A DNA stretch of 64,000 nt from Parafilimonas sp. (GTDB taxonomy: Bacteria > Bacteroidota > Bacteroidia > Chitinophagales > Chitinophagaceae): positions 1-64,000 of the forward strand of contig JAFMEZ010000005.1 of assembly GCA_017856455.1 (NCBI GenBank), read 5' to 3'. The notes beneath the pieces were generated by a model. It did not search any database. It had not been told where the DNA came from and saw nothing but the letters and a program-made list of their open reading frames with translations. Every line of letters starts with the position of its first letter. Positions within the stretch are counted from its first letter, which is position 1. A program made the translations under genes and the position numbers. Shown piece by piece: positions 9,173 through 18,743 of the stretch.

Positions 9173-10290
9173 AAAAAATCAACATTGCAATCGTGGGACT
9201 CGGATTTGGTGCTGAGTTCATCCCTATTTATCAAAGACATCCGCATACCAATATGTATGCCATTTGTCAGCGGAATAAAGAAAAATTAAATGCCATTGGA
9301 GATACATTTGGGATTGAAAAACGTTATTCAGATTATGAAGAACTGCTTAAAGATCCTTTGATCGATGCTGTTCATATCAATTCACCAATTCCTAATCATG
9401 CTGAACAATCGCTCAAGGCGCTTTATGCAGGTAAGCATGTTGCGTGCACCGTTCCTATGGCAACCAGTATTGAAGATTGTAAGGCAATTGTAAAAGCATG
9501 CAAGGAAACTGGAAAGAAATACATGATGATGGAGACTGTTGTGTATGCGAGAGAATTTTTATATGTGAAAGAGTTGTACGAGAAAGGCGAATTGGGTAAA
9601 GTACAATTTTTAAAAGCTTCTCACCAGCAGGATATGGATGGATGGCCAGATTATTGGCCTGGATTGCCTCCTATGCATTATGCAACACATTGTGTTGGTC
9701 CAGTTGCAGGATTATTAAAATTGGAAGCAGAATATGTTTCATGTTTTGGATCAGGAACCATTCGTCCTGAACTGGCAAAAATTCATAACTCACCATTTGC
9801 TGTGGAATCAGCACATATCAAATTCAGCAATTCAGATTTGAGTGCTTATGTATACAGATCGTTGTTTGATGTTGCACGTCAGTACCGTGAAAGTTTTGAA
9901 GTATATGGTTCAAAAAAATCTTTTGAATGGGCATTGATTGAAGATGAGGAACATGTGTTGCATACTGCAAAACTTCCTGAACATGAGATTCCAAAGAAAG
10001 TGAGGGTGCCAGATTACGCACATTTGTTACCTGAATCCATCAGAGATTTTACAACCAAAGGTGTTTATGATATTGCAGATAACACTCATTTGAGTTTTAC
10101 GCAAGGTGCAGGACATGGAGGTTCTCATCCACATCTTGCACATGAGTTTGTTATGGCGCTTCTAGAAGATAGAGATCCATTCCCTAATGCAGTTCAATCA
10201 GCCAATTGGACATCAGTTGGAATTTTGGCACATGAATCAGCAATGAAAGGTGGAGAAATAATTAAAGTACCTGACTATAATTTAATTTAA
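9169..10290 (+). CDS. Gfo/Idh/MocA family sugar oxidoreductase
   Basis: A 373-residue NAD(P)-dependent oxidoreductase. The N-terminal Rossmann fold begins IAIVGLGFGAEF, and the family's EKP-like lysine region is changed: the usual 'EKP' segment reads CTVPMATS here, so the conserved catalytic Lys is not obvious. The C-terminal alpha/beta domain includes HxxxHxVGP-like sequence (MHYATHCVGP). The ATGA overlap with the epimerase and the following ThuA fusion gene suggest a pathway oxidising and rearranging a sugar or glycoside. A 7-bp-period repeat starts three bases after the stop. Confidence 0.85.
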   Translation: MKKINIAIVGLGFGAEFIPIYQRHPHTNMYAICQRNKEKLNAIGDTFGIEKRYSDYEELLKDPLIDAVHINSPIPNHAEQSLKALYAGKHVACTVPMATSIEDCKAIVKACKETGKKYMMMETVVYAREFLYVKELYEKGELGKVQFLKASHQQDMDGWPDYWPGLPPMHYATHCVGPVAGLLKLEAEYVSCFGSGTIRPELAKIHNSPFAVESAHIKFSNSDLSAYVYRSLFDVARQYRESFEVYGSKKSFEWALIEDEEHVLHTAKLPEHEIPKKVRVPDYAHLLPESIRDFTTKGVYDIADNTHLSFTQGAGHGGSHPHLAHEFVMALLEDRDPFPNAVQSANWTSVGILAHESAMKGGEIIKVPDYNLI

Positions 10291-10292
10291 AT

Positions 10293-10329
10293 ACAGTTGA
10301 CGGTTAACAGTTAACGGTCAACAGACAAC
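10293..10329 (+). repeat. Heptad tandem repeat (GTTRACN type), copy 1
   Basis: About five 7-bp units of the form GTTRACR/GTCAACR follow each other, starting three bases after the stop of the oxidoreductase gene and filling most of the 52-base gap to the next gene. Related arrays lie at 19181, 46445 and 57843. Confidence 0.75.
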
Positions 10330-10342
10330 AAAAAAATACAAC

Positions 10343-13300
10343 ATGCGTTTTTTACTAGCTTGCTTGCTGCTCACTTCCCAACTCTTCGCGCAACAGGGGA
10401 GACGATTAGAAATTTTATTCTTGGGTGATAATGGTCATCATAAACCTATTGAAAGAATACCATCATTGATGGCTGCTCTTGGTCCCAAAGGAATCAACTT
10501 CACATATACAGATGAGTTGAGTGATATCAATAGTCAAAATTTGAGCAAATATGATGCATTGATGATTTATGCCAATTGGGATCAAATCACTCCAGAAGCT
10601 GAAAGCGCTTTGTTGGACTATGTTTCATCTGGTAAGGGCATATTGCCAATTCACTGTGCATCTTATTGTTTTAGAAATTCAAGTGAATATGTAAAAATGG
10701 TAGGTGGACAATTTTGGCGTCATACCATGGATTCCATCACAACAAAAACCTTGCAACCGGAGCACCCTATCATGAAGGGATTGCAATCTTTCACTGCATT
10801 TGATGAAACATATCTGCACAGTCAATTGCAATCTGATAATAATATCTTGGCTGAGAGAGAAATCAAAGCCGATCAAAAGAAAGACAGGCCAAGCCCTGCA
10901 ACTGAGCCTTACACATGGACAAGATCATACGGTAAAGGAAAAGTATTTTATACCGCATACGGACATGATGAACGCACATGGAATCAAGCAGGTTTTCAAT
11001 CATTGATTTACAATGCAATTTTGTGGACAGTCAATCAAGAAGCATTGAATGCATTCAATGCAAGAAATCCACAACCATTTGCATATAAAGAAGCAAAACT
11101 TCCTAACTATGAACAACGTCCTGGTACTCAATACCAACAATTACCACTCTCTCCTCAAGAATCTATGAAGCATATTCAGGTGCCGGTAGATTTCAACTTG
11201 GAATTGTTTGCTTCAGAACCCAATGTGATGCATCCGATTGCCATCAGCTGGGATGAGAGAGGAAGAATGTATGTGTTGATTACAAAGGATTATCCCAATG
11301 AAAGAAAAAAAGAAGGCGGTAGTGATTACATATTAATATGTGAAGACACAGATAAAGACGGGAAGGCAGATAAGTTTACAAAATTTGCAGAAGGACTAAG
11401 TATTCCAACCGGAATGGTTTTTGCCAATGGAGGATTGATTGTTGCTCAAGCACCAGATATGTTATTCCTGAAAGACAACAATGGTGATGACAAAGCAGAT
11501 GAGCGCAAGGTATTGTTCTCGGGATTTGGAACATACGACACACATGCTGGCCCGTCTAATTTGCACTATGGCTTTGACAACTGGATATGGGGAGCTGTTG
11601 GATATTCTGGTTTTGAAGGAAAATTCGGTAATGCGGATTCAGTTAAATTTTATCAAGCGTTTTTCCGTTTCAAACCTGATGGGTCACAATTGGAATGGAT
11701 GACATCTACTTCCAACAATACATGGGGATTCGCTTTCAATGAAACCAATGACGTTTTTGGCTCCACTGCAAATAATTCGCATGGTTGGTATATGGCTATT
11801 CCAAATCGGTATTTCAATTCTCAGAACAGAATTGAAAATGGAAGCCGAAGTACTGATACTCATCGCGACATGAAACCAATCACAGAAAAAGTCAGACAGG
11901 TGGATGCATTTGGTGGGTTCACTGCAGCAGCAGGACACAATTTTTATACCGCCCGAGCATTCCCCAAAAAGTATTGGAATCAAATTGCATTTGTTGCTGA
12001 ACCAACAGGACATGTTTTGCATCAGAATAATTTGATCAGAAAAGGAACTGACTTCAACGACAAAGAAGCATTTAATTTAATGGCAGGTGCAGATGAATGG
12101 TTTTCTCCTGTCTTTGCTGAAGTTGGTCCGGATGGGGCCGTATGGGTAGCGGATTGGTACAGTTTCATCATTCAGCATAATCCGGTTCCTAAAGGTTTTG
12201 ACAATGGTTCTGGTAATGCCTATGAAACTGACTTGAGGGATTACACACATGGAAGAATTTACAGGGTATCATATAAATATGCGCCGCAACAATTCGCCAG
12301 AAGTTTATCCATGTACGATGTAAATGGCCTCTTGAATGCTTTGCGCAGCGATAATATGTTTTGGAGGATGCATGCACAACGCATGCTGGTTGAACGTGGA
12401 CAAAAGGATATTGTATCACTATTGCAGGGTATGGTTGCGGAAAAGACAGTTGATGAAATTGGCATCAATGCACCTGGTATTCATGCGCTCTGGACACTAA
12501 AAGGGTTGAATGCATTGGATAAAAATACATTGCAAGTTGCATTAACGCATCCATCATCTGCGTTAAGAAAAAATGCGTTGCTTGCCATGCAACCAGATTC
12601 GTCAGCGGTTGAACTGATACTACAGCATAATCTTTTAAATGATAAAGACCAACTGGTTGTATTGAATGCATTGTTGCTCTTGTCAAAATCACCAATGAAT
12701 GATGCTGCAGACAAAGCTTTTTTTGATCGGTTGAAAAATGCAACTGAAGTAGATGACCGCTGGTTGCCGGATGCTTTTGCTTGTGTTTTAACTGCTAATG
12801 GAGGGAGGTTGATGAAAAAGCAATTGGAGCAGCAGCTCAAAAATCAATCTATTGTAAAACAACAATCAGTCGATCATTCAATGCATCAAATGGCAGCAAA
12901 AAAAATTGTAGATCAGAAAAAAGTTGAAGGAATTGATTTAGTCATCACCGACATCAAAATTGATCCCACTGCTCCCGCTGTGAGAGAGCGTATCAATGTT
13001 ACAGTTGAAGTAAAGAATCAGGGTAGTGCAGATTTCCCAGCAGATAAATTTGTTCCATTGGATATAAGATTTGAGGGAATGGGACTGAAATTTGATCAGG
13101 TAAGCAGAAACTATAAAGAGGGGATTAAGGCAGGAGAGACTGTATCCATCACCAAAAATATCAACGGACCATGGGTTGGTAATATCAGTTTTGGAACAGA
13201 TATCGTGGGCGATTATCGTCTGACAGTTGCAATGGACAAATCAAATGAAATAAAAGAGGTAAACAAAAGCAATAATTATTTTGAGAAAAAAATATCATTT

Positions 13301-13975
13301 GTAAGACCTCAAGACATGAATGCATTTGCACTTGAAAGAGCACTCAGAAGTTATGCATCAGTATCGCCTGTTGATAGTTTAGTAGCTATTTTAAAAAAAA
13401 TAAATAATTCTAGTGCTGTTTTGAAAAACAGTGCTATAAAAGCTTTGTCAGAAGGCTGGAATTATCAAATCAAAAATGTTCAATTGAAACCAGCGGATAA
13501 ATCATTCTTGAATACATTCAATAGTGTTAATGCTAATGAGCGCCTGCAAAAATTGCTTGTTGCATGGAATGCAGTAAGCATAAGTAAAGTACCGGCTGAT
13601 GTAAAGGTCATTCGCATCAAAACAATCAGGGAAGCAATGAAGTATGATTTGAAAGATTTTACTGTTGCACCCGGACAGTCAGTTCAAATCATTTTAGAAA
13701 ATACTGATGCGATGCAGCACAATCTGGTAGTAACAAGACCAGGTATGAGAGAAAAAGTGGGTAAAGCAGGTGATGCCATGATGAAAGACGAAAAGGGAGC
13801 TGAGAAAAATTATGTTCCGAGTTTACCAGAAGTGCTTTTCGCAACTCCATTGGTAAATCCTGGCCAAACCTATACACTAACATTCAAAGCGCCTGCGAAA
13901 GTTGGAGACTATCCTTATGTATGTACTTTCCCCGGTCATTGGACCTTGATGAATGGGGTAATGCATGTAAAGTGA
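10343..13975 (+). CDS. Secreted ThuA / beta-propeller dehydrogenase / CARDB / azurin-like fusion protein
   Basis: A 1210-residue exported protein (signal peptide 1-17). Regions by eye: a ThuA-like domain (about 20-235, with IHCASYCFR and YGHDERTW segments); a glucose/sorbosone-dehydrogenase-like beta-propeller (about 275-645) with calcium-type loops DTDKDGKAD and DNNGDDKAD; HEAT-like helices (650-830); a CARDB-type Ig domain (863-985); and a cupredoxin domain (1085-1210). The last has His1126, Cys1194, His1199 and Met1203; the C-x4-H-x3-M spacing is that of azurin. Related proteins often carry a CxxCH cytochrome domain, and none is present here. It probably oxidises a sugar in the periplasm and passes electrons to copper. 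It follows the epimerase and oxidoreductase genes. Confidence 0.8.
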   Translation: MRFLLACLLLTSQLFAQQGRRLEILFLGDNGHHKPIERIPSLMAALGPKGINFTYTDELSDINSQNLSKYDALMIYANWDQITPEAESALLDYVSSGKGILPIHCASYCFRNSSEYVKMVGGQFWRHTMDSITTKTLQPEHPIMKGLQSFTAFDETYLHSQLQSDNNILAEREIKADQKKDRPSPATEPYTWTRSYGKGKVFYTAYGHDERTWNQAGFQSLIYNAILWTVNQEALNAFNARNPQPFAYKEAKLPNYEQRPGTQYQQLPLSPQESMKHIQVPVDFNLELFASEPNVMHPIAISWDERGRMYVLITKDYPNERKKEGGSDYILICEDTDKDGKADKFTKFAEGLSIPTGMVFANGGLIVAQAPDMLFLKDNNGDDKADERKVLFSGFGTYDTHAGPSNLHYGFDNWIWGAVGYSGFEGKFGNADSVKFYQAFFRFKPDGSQLEWMTSTSNNTWGFAFNETNDVFGSTANNSHGWYMAIPNRYFNSQNRIENGSRSTDTHRDMKPITEKVRQVDAFGGFTAAAGHNFYTARAFPKKYWNQIAFVAEPTGHVLHQNNLIRKGTDFNDKEAFNLMAGADEWFSPVFAEVGPDGAVWVADWYSFIIQHNPVPKGFDNGSGNAYETDLRDYTHGRIYRVSYKYAPQQFARSLSMYDVNGLLNALRSDNMFWRMHAQRMLVERGQKDIVSLLQGMVAEKTVDEIGINAPGIHALWTLKGLNALDKNTLQVALTHPSSALRKNALLAMQPDSSAVELILQHNLLNDKDQLVVLNALLLLSKSPMNDAADKAFFDRLKNATEVDDRWLPDAFACVLTANGGRLMKKQLEQQLKNQSIVKQQSVDHSMHQMAAKKIVDQKKVEGIDLVITDIKIDPTAPAVRERINVTVEVKNQGSADFPADKFVPLDIRFEGMGLKFDQVSRNYKEGIKAGETVSITKNINGPWVGNISFGTDIVGDYRLTVAMDKSNEIKEVNKSNNYFEKKISFVRPQDMNAFALERALRSYASVSPVDSLVAILKKINNSSAVLKNSAIKALSEGWNYQIKNVQLKPADKSFLNTFNSVNANERLQKLLVAWNAVSISKVPADVKVIRIKTIREAMKYDLKDFTVAPGQSVQIILENTDAMQHNLVVTRPGMREKVGKAGDAMMKDEKGAEKNYVPSLPEVLFATPLVNPGQTYTLTFKAPAKVGDYPYVCTFPGHWTLMNGVMHVK

Positions 13976-13976
13976 A

Positions 13977-15494
13977 TCAAATAGACTCAGGTTTCATCAT
14001 TGGAAACAACAGTACATCCTGAATAGACGGCTGGTTGGTAAGCAACATACATATCCTGTCTATTCCAAAACCAATACCTGCAGTAGGTGGCATGCCGTAT
14101 TCCAATGCACGTAAAAAGTCATGGTCGATAAACATTGCTTCGTCATCACCACGTTCCATCAATTTGAGCTGTTCTTCAAATCTTGCACGTTGATCAATTG
14201 GGTCATTCAACTCGGTATATGCGTTTGCAATTTCTTTTCCATTGACCATTAACTCAAAACGTTCAACCAGTCCGGATTTACTGCGGTGTTTTTTGGTAAG
14301 TGGACTCATTTCAATTGGGTAGTCGATAATGAAAGTAGGTTGTATATAATGGTGTTCACATTTTTCTCCAAAGATTTCATCAATCATCTTTCCCTTACCC
14401 ATTGTATTGTCAACTTGTAATCCAAGTTTTTTGCAAACTTCTCTTACACCTGCTTCATCCATTTCACTGATGTCGAAACCAGTATGCTCTTTGATGGCAT
14501 CATACATGGTTACTCTCTTGAAAGGAGCTTTGAAACTGATGGTCTTTCCATCCACTTCAGTATCTGTTGTTCCATTCACATCAATAGCTGCTTTTTCAAG
14601 CAGTTGTTCGGTGGTGTCCATCATCCACAGATAATCCTTGTATGCAGTATAAAATTCAAGTACAGTGAACTCCGGATTATGTGTACGGTCCATCCCTTCA
14701 TTTCTGAAGTTTCTTGAAAATTCATACACCCAATCAAATCCACCTACAATCAGTCTTTTCAAGTATAATTCATTCGCGATGCGCAGATACATTGGAATAT
14801 CGAGCGCGTTATGATGTGTGGTGAATGGCCTTGCTGCAGCACCACCAGGTATACTTTGTAAAACAGGAGTATCTACTTCAATTGCACCTCTGCTGTTCAA
14901 AAAGTCTTTGATTGAATTGATAAGCTTTGATCGCTTAAGAAAGGTTTCTTTTACATGCGGATTGATGATCAGATCAGCGTAGCGTTGACGGTACCTGAAT
15001 TCTGGGTCAGTCACTGCATCAAATGTTTCTCCCTCTTTTTCTTTAACCACAGGAAGTGGTTTCAAAGATTTACTAAGTAACGTGAGTGCTTTAACATGAA
15101 CAGATGTTTCACCTGTCTTTGTAGTGAAAACAAATCCCTTCACACCAATGATGTCACCAATGTCTAATGTTTTCCATAATTGGTCGTAGAGTGCTTTATC
15201 ATCACCCGGACAAATATCATCGCGTTTAACGTAAATCTGTATTTTCCCGGCGTGGTCTTGTAATACTGCAAAGCAGGCTTTGCCCATATCACGAATACCC
15301 ATCAATCTGCCTGCAAGACAGACGTCAGCAAAATCTGATTTGTTTTCTTCGCCTAAATACTTTGATTTGATATCAACTGACGTAATGTTAACCGGGAATG
15401 CTGGTGCAGGATATGCATCAATTCCTATTGATTGTAATGCTTCAAGTTTCTCTCTGCGGATCAATTCCTGTTCTGATAAATGCTGCGTACTCAT
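13977..15494 (-). CDS. lysS: Lysyl-tRNA synthetase, class II
   Basis: Charges tRNA-Lys with lysine. The 505 residues show an OB-fold anticodon domain (about 55-160, [16 protein letters not shown]) and a class II catalytic core with motif 2 ([21 protein letters not shown]) and motif 3 ([17 protein letters not shown]). Length is normal. The gene converges with the ThuA-fusion gene, with one base between the stops, and is preceded by a recognisable promoter at 15511-15537. Confidence 0.97.
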   Translation of the reverse strand: MSTQHLSEQELIRREKLEALQSIGIDAYPAPAFPVNITSVDIKSKYLGEENKSDFADVCLAGRLMGIRDMGKACFAVLQDHAGKIQIYVKRDDICPGDDKALYDQLWKTLDIGDIIGVKGFVFTTKTGETSVHVKALTLLSKSLKPLPVVKEKEGETFDAVTDPEFRYRQRYADLIINPHVKETFLKRSKLINSIKDFLNSRGAIEVDTPVLQSIPGGAAARPFTTHHNALDIPMYLRIANELYLKRLIVGGFDWVYEFSRNFRNEGMDRTHNPEFTVLEFYTAYKDYLWMMDTTEQLLEKAAIDVNGTTDTEVDGKTISFKAPFKRVTMYDAIKEHTGFDISEMDEAGVREVCKKLGLQVDNTMGKGKMIDEIFGEKCEHHYIQPTFIIDYPIEMSPLTKKHRSKSGLVERFELMVNGKEIANAYTELNDPIDQRARFEEQLKLMERGDDEAMFIDHDFLRALEYGMPPTAGIGFGIDRICMLLTNQPSIQDVLLFPMMKPESI

Positions 15495-15510
15495 GCTAGT
15501 AAATTCGCTG

Positions 15511-15537
15511 CAAAGGTAATTAGTTTGAAGAACTCAA
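15511..15537 (-). promoter_or_regulatory. Promoter of lysS
   Basis: On the minus strand, TTG (15537-15535), a 16-base spacer and TACCTTTG (15518-15511), a full match to the -7 consensus TAnnTTTG. It lies 16 bases before the lysS ATG, and its -33 element touches the last codons of the DUF2400 gene. Confidence 0.5.
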
Positions 15538-16316
15538 TAAGGATCTCTTGAAACACCCCAGCCAAATAAGGCAATATCATACTTTACAGGGTCGATAGGG
15601 TCGAAAATTTTCAATGTATTTGTCAGTGCTAATGCAGATTTCCAATCACTTTTAACTGCTGTAATCAATTTAAGTTCTTTTGCCACTCTCAATACATGAA
15701 CATCAAGTGGACAAACCAATTGGCTGGATTTGATTTTTTTGAATATGCCAAAATCAATACCAGCTTTATCCTTTCTAACCATCCACCTCAAATACATATT
15801 CAGTCGCTTGCATGATGAATGATTGATTGGGGCTGGAATGTGTTTCTTTGTTCTGGTTGGACTATTATCCAATGAAAAGAAATAATCATGAAAGTGATTC
15901 AGTGCATTTTCAACTGTTTCGTCACTTGAATGCATGCCTTTTACGAAAGCAGGTTCAAGTGAATCGTGTTTTAAGTAATGCTGCTGAAGGAACCTGATGA
16001 AATGAAGCAAGTCAGTTGTTTGAAACGTTCTATGCTTGAATGTGAGCAATTGCTTGAGATCATTATCGTTGTGATGTAAAATGAATTGATGTGGTGCATT
16101 ATCCATTTTTGTAATCAATTCATTGCACTTATTGATGATGGTCTTTCTATTGCCCCATGCAAAAATAGCTGCAAAAAATCCTGCGATTTCAATATCCTGT
16201 TTTGAAGAAAAGCGATGCGGAATAGCAATGGGATCGTTTTCAATAAACGAATGTTGATTGAAGCGTTTAAAAAGACTGTCCAGGATTTCTTTTCTTGATG
16301 AATCTGTATGAACCAT
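15534..16316 (-). CDS. DUF2400 / TIGR02757 family protein
   Basis: A 260-residue soluble protein of the family annotated as TIGR02757 (DUF2400); recognised from overall pattern, for example IAGFFAAIFAWGNRKTI near residue 45 and the LVCPLDVHVLRVAKELKL stretch near 215, which resembles a helix-hairpin-helix DNA-glycosylase-like region. The biochemical role is not known to me. Its ATG shares one base with the stop of the upstream trans-sulfuration gene (TAATG at 16314-16318), so the two are translationally coupled. Confidence 0.8.
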   Translation of the reverse strand: MVHTDSSRKEILDSLFKRFNQHSFIENDPIAIPHRFSSKQDIEIAGFFAAIFAWGNRKTIINKCNELITKMDNAPHQFILHHNDNDLKQLLTFKHRTFQTTDLLHFIRFLQQHYLKHDSLEPAFVKGMHSSDETVENALNHFHDYFFSLDNSPTRTKKHIPAPINHSSCKRLNMYLRWMVRKDKAGIDFGIFKKIKSSQLVCPLDVHVLRVAKELKLITAVKSDWKSALALTNTLKIFDPIDPVKYDIALFGWGVSRDPY

Positions 16317-17473
16317 TATTTCACCTTCTCTGCCAATTGGATTGCTTGCTTTAAATCTTCAATCAAATCATCTGGATCTTCAATGCCTACAGATAGCCTT
16401 ATCAAGGTATCGCTCAATCCATTCTTGATTCTTTCTTCTCTTGGGATAGACGCATGTGTCATGCTTGCAGGATGGTTGATCAATGATTCAACTCCTCCAA
16501 GGCTTTCTGCAAGTGAGAACAATTTAGTGCTCGAAAGCAGTTTGCGTGCAGCTTCTATTGAATCGTTTTTTAATTCGAAAGAGATCATGCCCCCAAACGA
16601 TTTCATTTGTTTTTTTGCAATGGCGTGTCCTGGATGATCTGTGAATCCTGGCCAATACACTTTTTTAATTGCAGGGTGTTGTTGTAAAAATTTTGCGATG
16701 ACTTCTCCATTTGAAGCATGACGATCCATTCGGATACCCAAAGTTTTTATTCCACGCAAAACCAAAAAGCAATCCATTGGTCCGGGTACCGCTCCACAAC
16801 TTTTCTGAATGAAATATAATTCATCTCTTAAAGCCTTGTCGTTTACAATCAGCGCACCTTGAATCACATCACTGTGTCCTCCTAAATATTTTGTTGCAGA
16901 ATGCATCACAATATCTGCACCCAGTGTAAGTGGATTCTGAAGAGCAGGCGATGCGAATGTATTGTCTACACAGAGCAATAACTTGTGTTTTTTGGAAATA
17001 GCAGCGATCGCTTCAATGTCTGCAATGTTCATCAATGGATTGGTAGGTGTTTCTACCCAAATCAATTTTGTTTGTTGGTTGATGTGATTTTCAATACTGT
17101 TTAAATCTGACAAATCGATGTAATGAAAATGAATGCCAAATTTTGCAAATACTTTACTGAACAAACGGTAAGTGCCTCCATACATGTCACTCCCAGCTAT
17201 TACTTCGTCTCCAGGTTTCAATAATTTGATCACAGCATCCGTAGCAGCAACGCCACTGCTGAATGCCAGTCCGTATGCACCTTCTTCGATCAATGCCAAT
17301 GCCTCTTCCAATGCCTGGCGTGTTGGATTTTGTGAACGGGCATATTCAAACCCCTTGTTTACTCCCGGTGCCTCTTGAACATAGGTTGAAGTCTGATAAA
17401 TAGGCGTCATGATTGCTCCGGTACTTGGATCAGGATGAGATCCTGCATGGATGTATTGGGTATGTTTTTTCAT
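16316..17473 (-). CDS. Trans-sulfuration PLP enzyme (cystathionine gamma-synthase/lyase type)
   Basis: A 385-residue Cys/Met-metabolism PLP enzyme. The PLP lysine lies in HSATKYLGGHSDVIQG. Upstream are the YSRxxNPTRxxLE-like segment (YARSQNPTRQALEEALA) and SSGVAATDAV, and the cofactor Asp is in LLCVDNTFASP. The family interconverts homocysteine, cystathionine and cysteine; synthase and lyase cannot be told apart by eye. The start is set at ATG 17473 (MKKHTQYIHAG); the longer reading from 17491 adds six residues and would overlap the -7 promoter box. It is divergent from the glycosyltransferase gene. Confidence 0.88.
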   Translation of the reverse strand: MKKHTQYIHAGSHPDPSTGAIMTPIYQTSTYVQEAPGVNKGFEYARSQNPTRQALEEALALIEEGAYGLAFSSGVAATDAVIKLLKPGDEVIAGSDMYGGTYRLFSKVFAKFGIHFHYIDLSDLNSIENHINQQTKLIWVETPTNPLMNIADIEAIAAISKKHKLLLCVDNTFASPALQNPLTLGADIVMHSATKYLGGHSDVIQGALIVNDKALRDELYFIQKSCGAVPGPMDCFLVLRGIKTLGIRMDRHASNGEVIAKFLQQHPAIKKVYWPGFTDHPGHAIAKKQMKSFGGMISFELKNDSIEAARKLLSSTKLFSLAESLGGVESLINHPASMTHASIPREERIKNGLSDTLIRLSVGIEDPDDLIEDLKQAIQLAEKVK

Positions 17474-17490
17474 GTATTGATTTCTTACCA

Positions 17491-17498
17491 CAAAGATA
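17491..17498 (-). promoter_or_regulatory. -7 element for the trans-sulfuration/DUF2400 pair
   Basis: Minus-strand TATCTTTG, a full match to TAnnTTTG, 17 bases before the ATG at 17473. A mirrored plus-strand copy lies at 17530, so two promoters diverge from this 50-base space. Confidence 0.45.
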
Positions 17499-17529
17499 AA
17501 TCAATCGTACCTGCCAGCTGTGTTCTTTT

Positions 17530-17537
17530 TATCTTTG
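17530..17537 (+). promoter_or_regulatory. -7 element immediately before the glycosyltransferase
   Basis: TATCTTTG, ending exactly four bases before the ATG at 17542, so the transcript would begin at or next to the start codon. No TTG is seen at the usual -33 distance. Confidence 0.45.
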
Positions 17538-17541
17538 CACT

Positions 17542-18375
17542 ATGCTGCACATTTACCACAAGAGCGTTATTCCGGCTGCATTTGAAGGGATGCTAGATGC
17601 GAAGCAATTGCTACAGGCAGATGACAATACTTTTTTTGTGTTCGATTGTTATCAGGATGATGCAAATGCAGCGTTATCATTTATCGATAAATGGAAAGAG
17701 CGGAAGTGGCTGAAGCGAAGCATTCCGCAAGCTTATAAAATTGTAGTGTTTTCTGAATTCACTGCCGGGCAGCTAAGAAAGTATTATCCTAAAATTGCCT
17801 CAAATATTTCAATACAATTTCCAAGGATTGAAGAAATATTTCATCCAATAGATGACGATGCAAAAGATGCAGTTCGATACAGAGAGACCAATGGTGATGC
17901 ATACTTTATTTATAGGGGTCCTATTCATCCTGCAGCCGAATTAAAAAATTTATTGAAAGGCTTTTCCATTTTTAAAAAGAAAATGGGGAGTAATATGAAA
18001 TTGGTTTTATGTGGTAGCGTCTCGTCTAAAAGTGAAGCTTTTCTGGCAGAGCTTGATACATATAAGTATAAAGAAGACGTGATGATCAAAACAGATTTCA
18101 ATCAGACTGAAGAGTCTGAATTAATTGCTGCTGCCTATGCCTTGGTGCATCCATGTCGTTGGGAACGTTTTGGTTTTTCACCATTAAAAGCCATGAAAAC
18201 AGGCGTTGCTGTTCTTACTGTTGAAAATTCTTCAATGAGTGAATTCACCTCCATGGCTGGGATGTATTTTAACGAAAAGGATCCGAGCGATATTGGTGAG
18301 AAAATGATGAGGATATACAAGGATGAGCAAATGAGGATGGATATGATAGGAACCGGGCTCTCAAAGGGGCTTTGA
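17542..18375 (+). CDS. Short GT4-like glycosyltransferase
   Basis: A 277-residue protein ending in a GT-B fold nucleotide-sugar domain. It shows FIYRGPIHPAAELKNLLKGF (about 130-149), LVLCGS, and a donor-site segment WERFGFSPLKAMKTG in which the E(x7)E motif of GT4 enzymes is only partly kept. The N-terminal acceptor domain is short; typical members have 340-400 residues, so this is a compact or reduced form. The acceptor and sugar are unknown. No polysaccharide cluster surrounds it; gldC follows 32 bases downstream. Confidence 0.7.
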   Translation: MLHIYHKSVIPAAFEGMLDAKQLLQADDNTFFVFDCYQDDANAALSFIDKWKERKWLKRSIPQAYKIVVFSEFTAGQLRKYYPKIASNISIQFPRIEEIFHPIDDDAKDAVRYRETNGDAYFIYRGPIHPAAELKNLLKGFSIFKKKMGSNMKLVLCGSVSSKSEAFLAELDTYKYKEDVMIKTDFNQTEESELIAAAYALVHPCRWERFGFSPLKAMKTGVAVLTVENSSMSEFTSMAGMYFNEKDPSDIGEKMMRIYKDEQMRMDMIGTGLSKGL

Positions 18376-18386
18376 AATCACTTCAG

Positions 18387-18394
18387 TAACTTTG
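18387..18394 (+). promoter_or_regulatory. -7 element before gldC
   Basis: TAACTTTG, a full match to TAnnTTTG, 13 bases before the gldC ATG. Confidence 0.4.
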
Positions 18395-18407
18395 CAAAAA
18401 CCATAAT

Positions 18408-18743
18408 ATGAATCAATCCACTATAACCATTGATGTGAATCTGGATGAGAATAAAATTCCACATCAAATCAGTTGGAATGCAACACAATCCAATTCCGCT
18501 GAACCACAGGATGCAAAAGCAATGATGATCTCTTTTTGGGATGGTAAAGAAAAGGCAGCGTTAAGAATTGATCTCTGGACAAAAGAAATGATGGTTGATG
18601 AGATGGCAGATTTTTACTACCAAACGCTCATGACCATGGCAGATACTTTTGAAAGAGCTACTCATCAAAAAGAATTGGTAGGAGACATGAAGTCTTTTGC
18701 AAAAGATTTCTTTACAAAATTTAAAAAATCACAAGAACAATGA
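18408..18743 (+). CDS. gldC: Gliding motility protein GldC
   Basis: A 111-residue soluble protein recognised as GldC from its pattern (STITIDVNLDENKIPHQISWNA start; later WDGKEKAALRIDLWTKEMMVDEM). GldC is conserved in Bacteroidota and is linked genetically to gliding motility, but the exact role is unclear, and it also occurs in non-gliding species. Its stop overlaps the yqeY ATG by four bases (ATGA), so the two are coupled. Confidence 0.88.
   Translation: MNQSTITIDVNLDENKIPHQISWNATQSNSAEPQDAKAMMISFWDGKEKAALRIDLWTKEMMVDEMADFYYQTLMTMADTFERATHQKELVGDMKSFAKDFFTKFKKSQEQ

Noticed and set aside
12481-12840. Minus-strand frame of 119 codons inside the ThuA fusion gene
   Set aside because: It lies wholly within the HEAT-like region of a real gene and reads as low-complexity Ser/Ala sequence typical of an antisense shadow.
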